Source: Nautilus pompilius (taxonomy: Eukaryota; Mollusca; Cephalopoda; Nautilida; Nautilidae). Taken from it: 64,000 bases of DNA. Both the position numbers and the translations under genes were made by a program. Positions 13,801 through 24,647 of the stretch are shown in pieces. Position 1 is the stretch's first letter. Every line of letters starts with the position of its first letter. Below the pieces are notes generated by a model. The model saw nothing but the letters and a program-made list of their open reading frames with translations. It made no database searches and was not told the origin of the DNA. The stretch spans positions 248,001-312,000 of the forward strand of contig JACATO010002128.1 of assembly GCA_018389105.1 (NCBI GenBank), in the 5' to 3' direction.

Positions 13801-16800
13801 TCAAAATACCCTCTCTGAAATTGGCGTTCCTTCCCCTCTTCGAATCCGTGTTACAAGGCATCCAGCCACCAGAAGAAAGCCTTAAATATGAAAAATATCA
13901 AATATCGTTTTAACGCCGCGTAGAGATGATCTCTTGGCTTCTTTGTGTCGCTGACTGAAGATGACGTTTTGTCTATCAGAACCTCTACTGATCAGTACAT
14001 TGTTGTGTAACCTGCATTACCTGGCGCATTCTCCGCTACCTTGATAGATTTTCTGAATTTAATTAATTGGAATCTTGATCCATATGTGATGGATCTCTCA
14101 GTTTTTTGTTAGTCAGTGTACTCACGTACTTCTTCGATAATGCTAATTTCAGAAGTTTTTTTCCAATTCCTTACAAACTCTGCTTCGCCAAGTTAGATGA
14201 ATGTTTTGGATCACTTTGTTAATTAACAGATTTAGCTTTTTAACGCCATTAATGGCAGAATTTATTTTATTTTTATTTATCGAGATAGTATTGCATGTTC
14301 ATATATTTTCCAGTATTGGAGTACCGATCAGACGAGTAATTTTTATTCAAAACATCCTTCTGGGATATTTCATTGGTGAGACCGCCAGTTTTGGACGTCA
14401 CTGCACATATAGACACTGCGGCTGTCTTTGGAATCCATTAACCCGTTAGCTTCATATTAGGAGGTACCACGTTCGAGATACGATCTCACGTATTGGCAAC
14501 AGCTGATGGCGGTTGTGATACTGATGCCGTATTTAATGAACGTGGCTGGTGGAGCATGGCTTCGTTGAGAAGGGGCCAGCTTTTGCCTTTGTGTGTAGAT
14601 CTCTAGAAACAACACAGCACTAAAAATGCACCGACAGTAGATCACGTGACGGGCGGTAAAAGCGAAAGTAAATAAAAATTTTCAAAGGGTTAGTGTAACT
14701 CTAAATCCGTTAGAAGATGGACGACAAGGGACTACCGGGATATGGGTGACCGGAAGATGGTATCCCACCAAGAACAGACAAAATAGCTCCCGGAAGACGG
14801 AGAACACCTGGTGATGGGCTATTGTTACTTACAAGAGGTAAATCTATTCAGTGCATATATGTATCAGATCACACACACACACACACGGGCTTTGAATGGA
14901 GGCCGCCAGTCGAACTGTCGATACAATTTAATGGATAAGCTAATTGAATACGACACCTTTCGTTTGATGGGCAATCAGTGTCACGTTCAGTAAGAATTCT
15001 GGAGAGTTTGCCCGCCGGGAGAAAGGCAAACAATGAACAGACGCTAAGGGACACCGTCGGTTACTGACAGCAAGAAGTCAAACGTCATCAAGTAGATCCA
15101 GTCGCCCCGCGCCCTTTAACTAATTAATCCGCAACCGTCACAAGTGACTGTAATTATTCTAAAGATACAGAGCACCTGTTTTCCTTTTGTATTCAAAAAT
15201 CAAAGCGTGTGTGTGTTTTTCCTCTGTGCAGGCTGTGGAGACCCGGAAGCCGTCCTCGACAAACTGGCCGGCTGCCAGCGACACATGGAGAACCTTCTCA
15301 AGACCCTCGACTGCTCGTACGTATCCATGAAAGTACTGGTCGTGACGCGAATCGCGGGATCCGTCTCGACAAATTAATCACCGCGCCCACTTTTCTGATC
15401 TTTAGTATCTCCAAACGTAATGGCGCGCGCGGGGTCTTTTGTTCGGGTCTCGAAGTCCGCAGTTACCCAGGTGACTGAACCGGAAAACCCGTTCTGCGGC
15501 AGACAACGGAACCCGGAACGAGGCTCGCCGTGACCCAGTGACTTCTTCGTGACATTTCCTTCCGCGAGCAAAACTGACGCTAATAAATCAATTCCTTGTT
15601 GGTGTTTGGGCTTTTAACAAACGCTACAGATAGATAAATGTACCACCCTCCCGGACAGTTAATAAGTGAGACGTTCTGTGCAGGTTATGCGTGTCGAAGA
15701 GCAAAAGATGCTAGGAATTTCCGGAATTCATTCTTTCTGTTTGTTTTTGCAGGGACCGAGGCTCTCCACTTCAATCTAATCCCAGTTTCTTCTCTCTCTC
15801 TCTCTCTCTGTACTGATGTCATCTCTCCTCTCTCTGTACTGATGTCGTATCTCTCTCTGTACTGACGTCGTATCTCTCTCTGTACTGACGTCGTATCTCT
15901 CCGCTCTCTGTAATGACGTCATCTCTCTCTGTACTGATGTCCTCTCTCTCTCTCCCCCTGTACTGACGTCGTATCTCTCCACTCTCTGTAATGACGTCAT
16001 CTCTCTGTACTGATGTCATCTCTCTCCTCTCTCTCTCCCCCTGTACTGACGTCGTATCTCTCCACTCTCTGTAATGACGTCATCTCTCTGTACTGATGTC
16101 ATCTCTCTCCTCTCTCTCTCTCTCTCCCCCTGTACTGACGTCGTATCTCTCCGCTCTCTCTGTAATGACGTCATCTCTCTCTCTGTACTGACGTCATCTC
16201 TCCTCTCTCTGTACTGATGTCATCTCTCTCCCTGTACTGACGGCGTATCTCTCCGCTCTCTGTAATGACGTCATCTCTCTCTGTACTGACGTCATCTCTC
16301 TCTCTCCCCCTGTACTGACGTCGTATCTCTCTCCCTGTACTGACGTCGTATCTCTCCGCTCTCTGTAATGACGTCATCTCTCTCTGTACTGATGTCATCT
16401 CTCTCTGTACTGATGTCATCTCTCCCTGTACACTGACGTCGTATCTCTCCGCTCTCTTTGTAATGACGTCATCTCTCTCTGTACTGATGTCATCTCTCTC
16501 TCTCTGTACTGATGTCATCTCTCCCTGTACACTGACGTCGTATCTCTCCGCTCTCTCTGTAATGACGTCATCTTTCTCTCTCTCTCTCTTTTCTTAAAAT
16601 CCTTGTTTCAAAACATCGAAGCTTTTCTATAAAAAAAAGAGATACTGCGCACATTGGCAGGTTCTTGAAACTTTTCTGTGTACTATCCACCATTTGAGTT
16701 ATGGAAGTAAGTGCGCTTCCGCTGACTTTGACGACAAAGTTAAAAGGCCGTTTAACGACGGCAGCGGTACTAAGCACAATATCCCGCGACAATCTCTATC

Positions 16801-19800
16801 AGTCAGCTAAAGGAATGAAGGCTACTAATAAGGCAATATTTTTAAAAAGTCACCGAACAGGATACCCAAAATACGTGCAATATTTATTTGCTTGAAAGTC
16901 GACCGATCTGGCGGAAAATAGTCTTGAGATAATGACAGCGTCGCGACTAATGATTTGTTCTGAGGTATTGTTCATTTGAATTTTTAGTTCCTCGCTGTAA
17001 AGACTGATAAAAGTGTCATTGTATCAAGGGATCAAGAGTCGCAAGGAGGGGAGAAATGGCTAAGAACTACTATCTGGTTTCTAAAGCAGTCAGAACGATT
17101 ACCACGGGTTTGTGTAGATAGATGATCTTATCTGTAATCGAGACTATTTCCGTTTGTTTTACCTCCATAACTTTTAGCATCGCGTAGAGTTGTGTTCTCT
17201 TCAAGCCAGATCCAATACCAAGACTAGTTGATGTGGAAACGCTTTTTGTAAACGATCTTGTTTTCTTCTTCTGTCGCCATTCAAAGCAGTTTGCTGACAT
17301 CACACAGCGTTAGCTCATCACCAGATGTGGGGTTGGCAGCTTTTAATAACATCGATATTAAGAGCTCAGAACATAGTGTCGTGAGATATACATTACCTGT
17401 ATCGTGACTTCCTGCTTCCTGGTATCAGACCGGAGCGTGTGTCAAAAGCGTGATTGTATTTTTTGTCTAATTACCCGAAGAAGCTTTTGTTACCGAGTAA
17501 CCCGGAAGCTTGACCGTGCAAGGTCTTCAGTCATTCTCCACACAACGTTTGTATGTCGAATCCACAGTTTTAACCGATATATAAATATGTATATTTCCCT
17601 TCCTTTTTTTTTATCAGGTCTATTGGCCATTTTAAAGAGTGCGTCGAACAGTCCGGCATTAGTGAATGTGCGATACTCAAGTCAGTTGTGAGCGCCACCT
17701 ATCCACGCCATATTTACGGACCGCTGGAAAATCACTGTAACGTCACATCGGACTCTCTCCCCACCAGTAAGAGTTTGAGGACGGTATTTTAACCTTAACT
17801 GTAATACGGCATCTATACCACCCGGGGTGCCCAGACTCTCAAGCTCTAGTTTTGTTGAACTAGTCAGTCAAACGACAGCAAAGAGTCCTTCCTCAATGTC
17901 CAAGAAAGCTATCTTATTTACGACACTTCGTCAAAACTAATGCACCAACACTTTTATATATTGAACACAGAAAGAGAAAGTAAAGCGACCAATAGAACAG
18001 TTCTTGGCTGAAAGTCCCGGAGATATATAGCTACTGGGAATGAAACTAACACATTCAGAGAAGATTAGTTATTGTAAGCGGATCGCGAACGAAGAGAACG
18101 TCGACCCTGCCAAGTATTTGTATCTCAATTTCAAATCCTAGCAATTCCAAGATTTTCCTACCATCCATCTGAATATTTCCTGGAGTTTGTTTGTCTGCGA
18201 ATGTTAGTGGTTAAACACCGGAGATTTTTTTTACCAATCAGGCCAATAAAAATCACCCCCAAAAGCCTTGCCTCTCCGCCTTCGAGTCCGAAAGCCGTGC
18301 CCAGCATGTTCGCGAAGACTTCTAGTGGCCACCTTCTTGACGATCCGCTTACAGATGTGCAACACAGCCAGATGATCAAAGATGTCAACGCCAGATTTTG
18401 TAACTTATAGTCTTCAACGATGCCGGATTTGTTGTCGTGATCAGAACTGACTTTTAGCGAACGATGCGTGAAGCTGAGGAGTATCACAGCTTTGCCTTCT
18501 TGGGAGCGTAGTCAGCTATGGAAGAGATGCCCATCAAAACCAAAGACGGAAGACTGCTTCTGCCTCTTCCTCGCGGGTAACGTTTGCTTGTTTGGGCATG
18601 TCTTTCTTGTTTTTCCGAAGCCAAGTTCTCTGTCAAAAGGTATGTTGCAAGCTGAACATCAGTGAAAAAGGCTACCAGAAGTTATATTCCAACCTGATTC
18701 ATCACTCTCTTCCAAGGTAGCCATATTCTGTCCTCCTCCTAATCCTAAGATACTGGCTCTACACGATATACTTTCGTTTTGCCTTTCAACCTTAAGACAA
18801 GAACTGCAATAGGATTGGCGGCGATAGTAAAGCGTCGACTTTTTACCCTGTTCAGTCCGCTTTTAGAAAGTTCTAAGAATTGAACTCCGTAACTTTGGTG
18901 CACGTCTTATGGAAAACAGCGTCTCGTGTGGTGTAAGTAAGGAATGGTTTTTTTTTAAAAAAGAAACTTGTAATTCAAAAACCCGAGGTTAGAGCGACAG
19001 ACAGATTTGTCGTTACAAATAGTTATATTGATTAGGGATGTATGTGTGGTGCGGAGTAACGAGGAACCCCACCCCGGGTGGTATACAAGGGTTAAACTAA
19101 ATCAAAAAAATTAGTCATCACATACCTGTTTTCCAAAAATTATTGGATTTTTTTTCTTCTTCCAGGATCGGACACTGAATGCCAGGAAGTGATGCCAGAT
19201 GGCTTTACCAGACTTCAGAAGTGCATGCGAGATTTGTTGATCTCAGCCAGTCAGTACCGCGCCGTTACAGGCGGCAGCTTCCAGCGGGACGGCTGTATGT
19301 ACGTATCAGTGCCCCTTTAAAACCGTCCGCGCATCTCCGATATAAGCAGAAGGCACTGGGCAGCTCGTTTAAGTAACTCGGCATCTCGTCGTGTGTTGGT
19401 TTGTTACGGAAAACATTCGATTAGTACTTGGCCGAGACCTTTTGTCGCACATCCACCCTGTTTGGCATAGAATCGGCCGTCGAGGTTCCGCCATGCCTGA
19501 GACGGCTCCCACCGTCAGCTGCTAGGCAGGATCCCTGCCAGGGCTTTGAGTTACGTAGGCGGAAGTTGAATACCTGATTCTGCTTCCAAACTGTGCTCGT
19601 AGATGTGACTTTTAAACGATAATGTACTTGGCAGAATTGGGTTGTTCTTCAAAGAATGCCAACGCAGCCAATACCATGACACTCTCGGGCCCCATACTTG
19701 ACAGAAATCCGAAGACATCGAGGCTGAAGCCTTCTACAAACCGACGGGCTCCTCCAGACACGAGATGAAACCTGAATTCATTAGAGAAGGGTTAACGTCG

Positions 19801-21135
19801 CCAACCGGACCTTTTTGAAGCGTTTTATTTACAGTAAACACCAGGTGTTTCTCACCTGCTCTACGTGGTAAAGACGATGTCGGGTAGGTGAACCATCTTT
19901 GGGTCATTTATGGCATCGGTGAGTCAAAAGAACCTCGACGGGAGTGTGGGCGTGGCAGGTAACGGAAAGCCGCGGTGTCATCGATGGAAACCTTTCTGGC
20001 CGCTTCGCCGTGTGACTGACGCCCCTCCTGATGAACTTCACGGTGATGTTAGTCACAGATCCTTTCAAGCAGTCTATCGCTGGCTCTTGGCCATAGTTTG
20101 GACGGTCTAGCACGACCTTACCCGAGAATAAATATCGCTGGATCCACTCGCTCTTGGCGGTGGTCAATTCAAATAAATACGGCAGGACCGTTCTCTTGAT
20201 CATAGCTACGTATTACCTGAAAAAATGATAACATTAATGTATAATGGCTGAGATAAAAACAAAAAGTGATTTTTTAAAAATGCTTCCGTGGAAGTAACTC
20301 CAAGCGAAAGTGAAAGTATGTGTTTATATATTAATTTCATGCAGGGGAGGTAAATACATACTAGCAAAAATTTAAAACTATTGTTTTAATATTTTTTATT
20401 GTTAATTCTCTTTTCTGTCTTGGAAATATTCTATAAATTTGTTATATCAGACCTGAGGATTGTGAATTTTTTTCAGTTAAATAGGAGTAGTTTTAATTAC
20501 TTCTGATTATTTTAATCAATGGAATTAATGTACTGTTTTCGAAGTAAGGTATTTAATATTTAAAATGTTCTTCAACTTGTTTATCTCTTTTCATGGGAAA
20601 TAACTCTAAACGAACAATTGTCTTTGTATAAAACTACTAACAGGATGATTTCCCTTGATTCTTACGCCAGCCACCAAGCAGTGAATCATACCTAATTTTG
20701 TTTCAAGTAATGGAAAATCCAAAATATAATAAATTAAAGAACCAGGAAGCCCTTTAATAAGCAGACATAATTTCTATTCCGTGACTAAAACCTTCCTTTA
20801 TGTCCATTCTATTGAATCTAAACTTGCCTTTTAAAACGTGGTGAGATGGGGGGGGGGGGGAAATTATCACGCCTCGGGAAATAGTGATGAGTCAGAAACG
20901 CGATCGACATCGGTTTTCATTTTTTTTTAAAAAAAAAATTCTTTTTGTCCGGATATAAAATATATGCCCCCGAAAAACTGCACGTGCAATAAACTCCCAC
21001 CGTAGTCAGTCTTTACACCCAACCCTAGCGGCAATTTTGAAATAAGTGATTCTTCTCTCATTGTTCGGGAAGTAAGACGACACGTGCTTCAGTTACGACA
21101 AATAATAAAAGCAACACTACATATTATTATTATTA

Positions 21136-21169
<34 letters not shown>

Positions 21170-21938
21170 TTTTTCCGTTAAAAAAAACCAAACTGATCCT
21201 TGTATTTGTTCGTCAAAAAAAGAGAGGAGAAACATAAAGAGGTTAAAAAGATAGGGCACCTTTATTTGGGTAGCGTAATATCGTGCCCGGTTCGCTCGTC
21301 AATCCTTGTGTCGCGGGTTCGATCCCCGGTGGGGGTCGGAGGTACGTGCTGCTGATGAGGGCCCAAAGTCCGAAACGGCTGTACAGCCCTCCTCTGAACG
21401 CTGACAGTCAATCTGGAGAGGGATGGGCTCCGCCACGTTGTAAAATTAGCTAGACACACATCTCAAGGTGCCCCATTGACCTAAGTGAAGTGTAGAGAAT
21501 CGTGCACGCGAAATTTGATCTTATGATAAAGAATACAAAAGCCTAAAAAAAGAGAAGACTTTAATTGCGTTAAAGGGAGGTAATTCTTAACTTTATATTT
21601 ACAATCTGTCCCCAAAGTGGAAATTTTAGTAACTACATTTTATTAGCGTTCCAATGTTAATTAAAATTTTTTTAAAATTTGTTTCTTTTTTACAGTTAAA
21701 GTTGTATTTAATTCGGTAGTCACCGCGATTTTTTGTTTGGCCTTTATGATCTTTGGACCTTTAACCCCTTGATGTTTCAGCGAATTCAAGATGGCGATGG
21801 AGTGCGTGGCCAAGTCCGGCGCCTTGAAATGCTCTCTGCTGCGGCAGTTTTACCACCAAATGCAGGAAGAGCACCGGGAATACTTTAACCTTCTCCGCTC
21901 CAAATGCTCCTCAGTGAAAGATCCAGGCGACAACAACG
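2878..21938 (+). CDS. Gene A: secreted protein with four six-cysteine domains (multi-exon, 3' end unresolved)
   Basis: Family not recognised. Nine exons join in one frame: 2878-2929, 8620-8767, 10121-10254, 13034-13133, 13245-13369, 15232-15316, 17618-17766, 19166-19298, 21781-21938 (1084 nt, about 361 residues). Every junction is GT-AG with a pyrimidine tract. Exon 1 is a hydrophobic signal peptide. Exons 2-9 encode four domains, two exons each, with six cysteines per domain: C1, C2 and C3 in the first exon, C4, C5 and C6 in the second. C4 and C5 are 7-8 residues apart, C5 and C6 20-24 apart. N-glycosylation sequons NFT, NIT and NVT are present. Intron phases alternate 1 and 2. The product should be extracellular. 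Paralogues B and C end in a GPI-type tail; the equivalent exon of A was not found. The last exon ends in phase 1 and is compatible with exon 2 of gene B at 32185. Confidence 0.8.
7665..7898 (+). repeat. GA/GATGGA purine tract
   Basis: About 230 bases of almost unbroken (GA)n with interspersed GATGGA, all purine on the plus strand apart from T in ATGG and a few C. Open frames on both strands here are products of the repeat. Confidence 0.95.
8451..8590 (+). repeat. Array 1: CT-rich unit with TGACGTCA/TGACGTTA, 5 copies
   Basis: Five units of the form (CT)n-GTACTGACGTCATC, the last two with TGACGTTA. It sits in intron 1 of gene A, close to the exon 2 acceptor, so its CT stretches may extend the polypyrimidine tract. 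TGACGTCA is the palindromic cAMP-response-element core; binding is not shown. Confidence 0.93.
8620..8767 (+). CDS. Gene A exon 2: domain 1, first half
   Basis: Acceptor TTTCAG, 148 nt, donor GTGAGT. Enters phase 1, leaves phase 2. Cysteines occur in the contexts GSTCDL, ADTCID and GSLCA. A CRE-like repeat array ends only about 30 bases upstream of the acceptor. Confidence 0.82.
10121..10254 (+). CDS. Gene A exon 3: domain 1, second half
   Basis: Long T-rich tract with acceptor CGACAG, 134 nt, donor GTGAGT. Phase 2 in, phase 1 out. Contains the NFT sequon just before C4 (TKCYIDSTSGC) and C6 near the end (QLCEK). Same length as exon 3 of gene C (53396-53529). Confidence 0.85.
10962..11050 (+). 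repeat. Array 2: short degenerate CRE-like array in intron 3 of gene A
   Basis: Three diverged units: GATGACGTCATTATC, GTACTGACGTCACATC and GTAATGACATCATC, separated by CT runs. Same family as arrays 1 and 3. Confidence 0.85.
12225..12603 (+). mobile_element. Internally deleted mariner-like element with intact TIRs
   Basis: Inverted repeats at 12225-12253 and 12576-12603 match over about 28 bases (inner part GATTGAAAAGTAACTCCC) with one mismatch and one indel. TA flanks both ends, as expected for Tc1/mariner insertion. Between them an open frame at 12304-12492 encodes the C-terminal end of a Tc1/mariner transposase: the pattern TTLEELEGRIREV, then SIPQEFL, then SVDAVPRRLE is typical. The catalytic DDE core is absent, so it is a non-autonomous copy. 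It lies in intron 3 of gene A. Confidence 0.9.
12304..12492 (+). pseudogene. Mariner transposase C-terminal remnant
   Basis: A 62-codon open frame inside the element at 12225-12603. It matches only the region after the DDE domain. The frame is intact, but the protein could not catalyse transposition. Confidence 0.8.
13034..13133 (+). CDS. Gene A exon 4: domain 2, first half
   Basis: Acceptor TTTCTGCAG, 100 nt, donor GTAATG. Phase 1 in, phase 2 out. Cysteines in SCPGF, ITKCSR and LFCR, with an NIT sequon. Gene C exon 4 is also exactly 100 nt. Confidence 0.82.
13245..13369 (+). CDS. Gene A exon 5: domain 2, second half
   Basis: Acceptor CTCTTTCAG, 125 nt, donor GTATGT. Phase 2 in, phase 1 out. 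C4 and C5 occur in LVCAWRHADRCAIF and C6 in STCNG. The intron before it is only 111 bases, the shortest in the cluster. Confidence 0.83.
15232..15316 (+). CDS. Gene A exon 6: domain 3, first half
   Basis: Acceptor CTGTGCAG, 85 nt, donor GTACGT. Phase 1 in, phase 2 out. Cysteines in GCGDPEAV, AGCQRH and LDCS. It resembles gene C exon 6 (GCSDVKGLM, LNCWGH). Confidence 0.83.
15790..16587 (+). repeat. Array 3: long CRE-like array in intron 6 of gene A
   Basis: About 800 bases of tandem units of the form (CT)n-GTACTGA(C/T)GTC(G/A)TATC or GTAATGACGTCATC. Three unit types alternate (TACTGACGTCGTATC, TAATGACGTCATC, TACTGATGTCATC), giving a higher-order period of roughly 90-120 bases. Minus-strand open frames here are repeat products. 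Confidence 0.95.
17618..17766 (+). CDS. Gene A exon 7: domain 3, second half
   Basis: T-rich tract and acceptor ATCAG, 149 nt, donor GTAAGA. Phase 2 in, phase 1 out. C4 and C5 occur in FKECVEQSGISECAIL, C6 in ENHCNV, the last overlapping an NVT sequon. Confidence 0.84.
19166..19298 (+). CDS. Gene A exon 8: domain 4, first half
   Basis: Acceptor TTCTTCCAG, 133 nt, donor GTACGT. Phase 1 in, phase 2 out. Cysteines in TECQEV, QKCMRD and DGCM. Confidence 0.83.
21122..21168 (+). repeat. (ATT)n microsatellite
   Basis: Trinucleotide ATT/TTA run with one interruption. Confidence 0.95.
21264..21475 (+). mobile_element. tRNA-derived SINE with a hammerhead-like core
   Basis: The 5' part resembles a tRNA gene with an A-box-like segment (from about 21281) and a good Pol III B box, GGTTCGATCCC (21317-21327). 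Downstream is CTGATGA (21352-21358), a 4-bp stem GGGC/GTCC, then GAAAC and a perfect hairpin GGCTG-TA-CAGCC, the order seen in hammerhead ribozymes. A unique tail follows. It lies in intron 8 of gene A. The exact ends are uncertain. Confidence 0.6.
21781..21938 (+). CDS. Gene A exon 9: domain 4, second half
   Basis: Acceptor ATGTTTCAG, 158 nt, donor GTACGT. Phase 2 in, phase 1 out. C4 and C5 in MECVAKSGALKCSLL, C6 in RSKCSS, then a hydrophilic DPGDNN linker. The clear donor shows that at least one more exon follows. Confidence 0.84.
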
Positions 21939-22433
21939 GTACGTAGCGTTAGGCTGGAAGTATAGACTGCTCACTTCCTAACTAATGCAGATTTTAATCG
22001 AAATGTTCGATATTTAATTAATTAATTAATTAATTGTCATATCCACAGGTTTGAGTTACTTAGAAACTTATATAAAAACTACTATTTCCGTTTATTTTTA
22101 AATTTCCCAATATTAAATAGTCTCCCTTTGCGTCGGCCAACTCGCAGCGCCGCTAAGTCACGTGGCATGTGACAGCGTGGTCGCTGGTGCGCAGGAACAC
22201 TGACAGCAGACAGGAGGGTTCTTGATTAAAATGGATGAATATGATTAATTTAGTTTTGATGAACCTGTGGTGAAGTGCATCCGAAATGGTAGTTCGTATC
22301 AGTACTAACTAAAAATGGCAGCAGTGGAGGGAATATTTATTATTAGCTAAAGTCAGAGGCCTGGAGGGGATATATTAACCGTGACTGAGAGGATCAGAAA
22401 CGCAAAATACTACGATTCTCTGTTTTATTTTAG

Positions 22434-22615
22434 GTTCTCAAATTTCTATACTGTTAATAAATGAAGCTATCAACGACAGTGAATGTGAAATTTACCAAGT
22501 TACCTCATCCCTAAAGGTAAAAATAAAAATTCAATTTACCAATATTAACTTCAGAAGCTCAGAAATTGAGGAAAACGAAAGTATGCAATTACAGATTTCC
22601 TTACATTACTATTAG
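22434..22615 (+). CDS. Weak candidate for a terminal exon of gene A
   Basis: A T-rich tract ending TTTTAG is followed by 182 nt open in the phase left by exon 9, to a TAG at 22613. An internal AAG/GTAAAA at 22516 could be a donor instead. The peptide (starts SQISILLINEA, contains one Cys) has no GPI-type hydrophobic tail and no complete domain half. It may be a decayed module or chance. Confidence 0.18.
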
Positions 22616-22833
22616 CAGCAGCCTTTCTGAGTTAAGCATATGTAAAGCAACTAGTAGCTACTTACAAAAAAATTAGTGGTGATTATTTTTAAAACAACCA
22701 TCCTCACTCTCAGTTTCTTGTCTCTCCAATTTCAAAATTATACAGTTGAATTTAGTCTACGGATCTCTGGAACTGGATTCTGCAAGACGAGAGATGAAAA
22801 CCTGTGTAGAATTGCGAAACCTCTAACTATCTG

Positions 22834-22837
22834 AGAG

Positions 22838-22887
<50 letters not shown>

Positions 22888-23278
22888 AGAGAGAGGATGA
22901 CGTTAATACAGAGATTACGTCAGTAGAGAGAGAGAGGACGTTAATACAGAGAGAAATGACGTCAATAGAGATATGACGTCAATAGAGATATGACGTTAAT
23001 ACAGAGAGATATGACGTCACTACAGAGATATGACGTCACCACAGAGATATGACGTTAATACAGAGAGATATGACGTCAATACAGAGATTACGTCAGTAGA
23101 GAGAGACGTTAATACAGAAAATGACGTCAATACAGAGAAATGACGTCACTATAGAGATATGACGTCACCACAGAGATATGACATCACCACAGAGATATGA
23201 CGTCAATACAGAGAGATATGACGTCAATACAGAGATTACGTCAGTAGAGAGAGAGGACGTCAATAGAGAGAGAGAGAG
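22834..23278 (-). repeat. Array 4: CRE-like array in reverse orientation
   Basis: A (GA)n run followed by units such as GATATGACGTCAATACAGAGA, the reverse complement of the CT-GTATTGACGTCATATC unit of arrays 1-3. About fifteen TGACGTCA or TGACGTTA cores are visible, with spacers ACAGAGA and CCACAGAGATA. Confidence 0.92.
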
Positions 23279-23280
23279 AG

Positions 23281-23413
23281 AGATGGATAAGGAAGATGGA
23301 TGGGGAGAGGGAGGGAGATGGATGGATGGGGAAAAGCAGAGAGATGGATAAGGAAGATGGATGGGGAGAGGGAGGGAGATGGATGGATGGGGAAAAGCAG
23401 AGAGATGGATGGA
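23281..23413 (+). repeat. 61-bp tandem duplication, purine-rich
   Basis: The segment starting AGATGGATAAGGAAGATGG at 23281 recurs identically at 23342, and a third copy begins at 23403 and breaks off. Confidence 0.9.
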
Positions 23414-24372
23414 ATAGAAGAAATAATAAGTTAAATTACATTAAAACAACTTTTAAAAAAAAGCAAAAACAATGATGGTCGAAGGTTCACTGGTTAGCTA
23501 CCTGGCTGACAGGTCAGAGTTCGTTTCCTGCTGGAAGTGTCATCTCTCACCCCACTCTGGTAGCGAAGGATAAGGAACGCGCTCTAGCGGCACTACGCTG
23601 CCTCTCCGGGAGTGTCACGGATGCAGAGACGCAATACTAATGACAACAACAATAACAAGGAAACAAAAGGGAAGAAAAGGACAAAAGTTTTCCCAGATCT
23701 TCCAGGAACAATAATGTCGATCCTCTCGTTTTATAACAGGCCAAGTTCGATAGTGTTTGTACAGTATACGAGTAAATTCAGTTTGCGGTTTTTACTTCGT
23801 CGGATTGTTGGCGATAAAATTCGTGTAGCCGACTTGCGTTAATACGTTTATCAAGATGCATCCAGCTAAAAATGCCAATGAAAAAAACTCGTCAGTAAAC
23901 CTTTGCTTGTCACCTTAAATGGTTCGCACGTTTTTCTGTGTCATGGTAAAAACTGATGCTGAAAATAGTATCGGCTGTTTATTCAAACCGCCCACAGCTT
24001 TTCGTCTAATTAATTCAGCTCTCTGAAACCACCCCAACTACAACGGTACCCGTCTTTGTTCCCCTTCTGTTTACTTAACAGGGCAGATTCAAGGAATTTT
24101 CTATTCACTGTTCTCGCCCACTTTAATCCGCTCCCGTTTTCTCCTCCCCCCCCGCCTTCAGATTCCCGTCCCAGCTGCCCTGCGGTTTTGATGCCCTTCA
24201 TCGTTCCAGTCTTTACCTCGCCACATTCCTTTGTATGGACTTCGGTTTCGCATTAAAGGAAAAAATTAATTCTTTTATACCTGGACACCCACGAAAATCC
24301 CAGTACCGCCTGGGGTTCTGTATGTATTCAACGAAAGTCAAGAGAAAGCGTCTCCCACGACTCTAACATCGG

Positions 24373-24647
24373 GCGGTGACGTTGCCTTCAATGGGGCAAT
24401 GCCATCTAGCGGTGACGTTGCCTTCAGTGGGGCAATTCCATCTAGCGGTGACGTTGCCTTCAGTGGGGCAATACCATCTAGCGGTGACGTTGCCTTCAGT
24501 GGGGCAATGTCATCTAGCGGTGACGTTGCCTTCAGTGGGGCAATGCCATCTAGCGGTGACGTTGCCTTCAATGGGGCAATGCCATCTAGCGGTGACGTTG
24601 CCTTCAGTGGGGCAATGCCATCTAGCGGTGACGTTAGGTTCAGTGGG
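24373..24647 (+). repeat. 36-bp minisatellite, about 7.6 copies
   Basis: Unit GCGGTGACGTTGCCTTCAGT followed by GGGGCAATGCCATCTA. Because 36 is a multiple of 3, several frames stay open on both strands; those frames are not evidence of a gene. Each unit carries TGACGTT. Confidence 0.95.

Larger units (their letters stand above)
8768..15231 (+). other. Introns 2 to 5 of gene A
   Basis: Apart from the exons, array 2, the mariner remnant and a CA microsatellite at 14868-14887, I see no gene. The frame at 9981-10397 (minus) is a shadow of exon 3. Confidence 0.55.
15317..21780 (+). other. Introns 6 to 8 of gene A
   Basis: Contains array 3, exons 7 and 8, an ATT microsatellite (21122-21168) and a SINE (21264-21475). 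A minus-strand frame at 19904-20203 is open but I recognise no family and see no splice context. Confidence 0.5.

Noticed and set aside
23460..23610. tRNA-like segment that could be a second SINE
   Set aside because: The B-box-like GAGTTCGTTTCC departs from consensus and no boundaries are visible.
24066..24190. Possible gene A terminal exon after TTACTTAACAG
   Set aside because: Open in phase, but the peptide is rich in Arg and Pro and is not a GPI-type tail.
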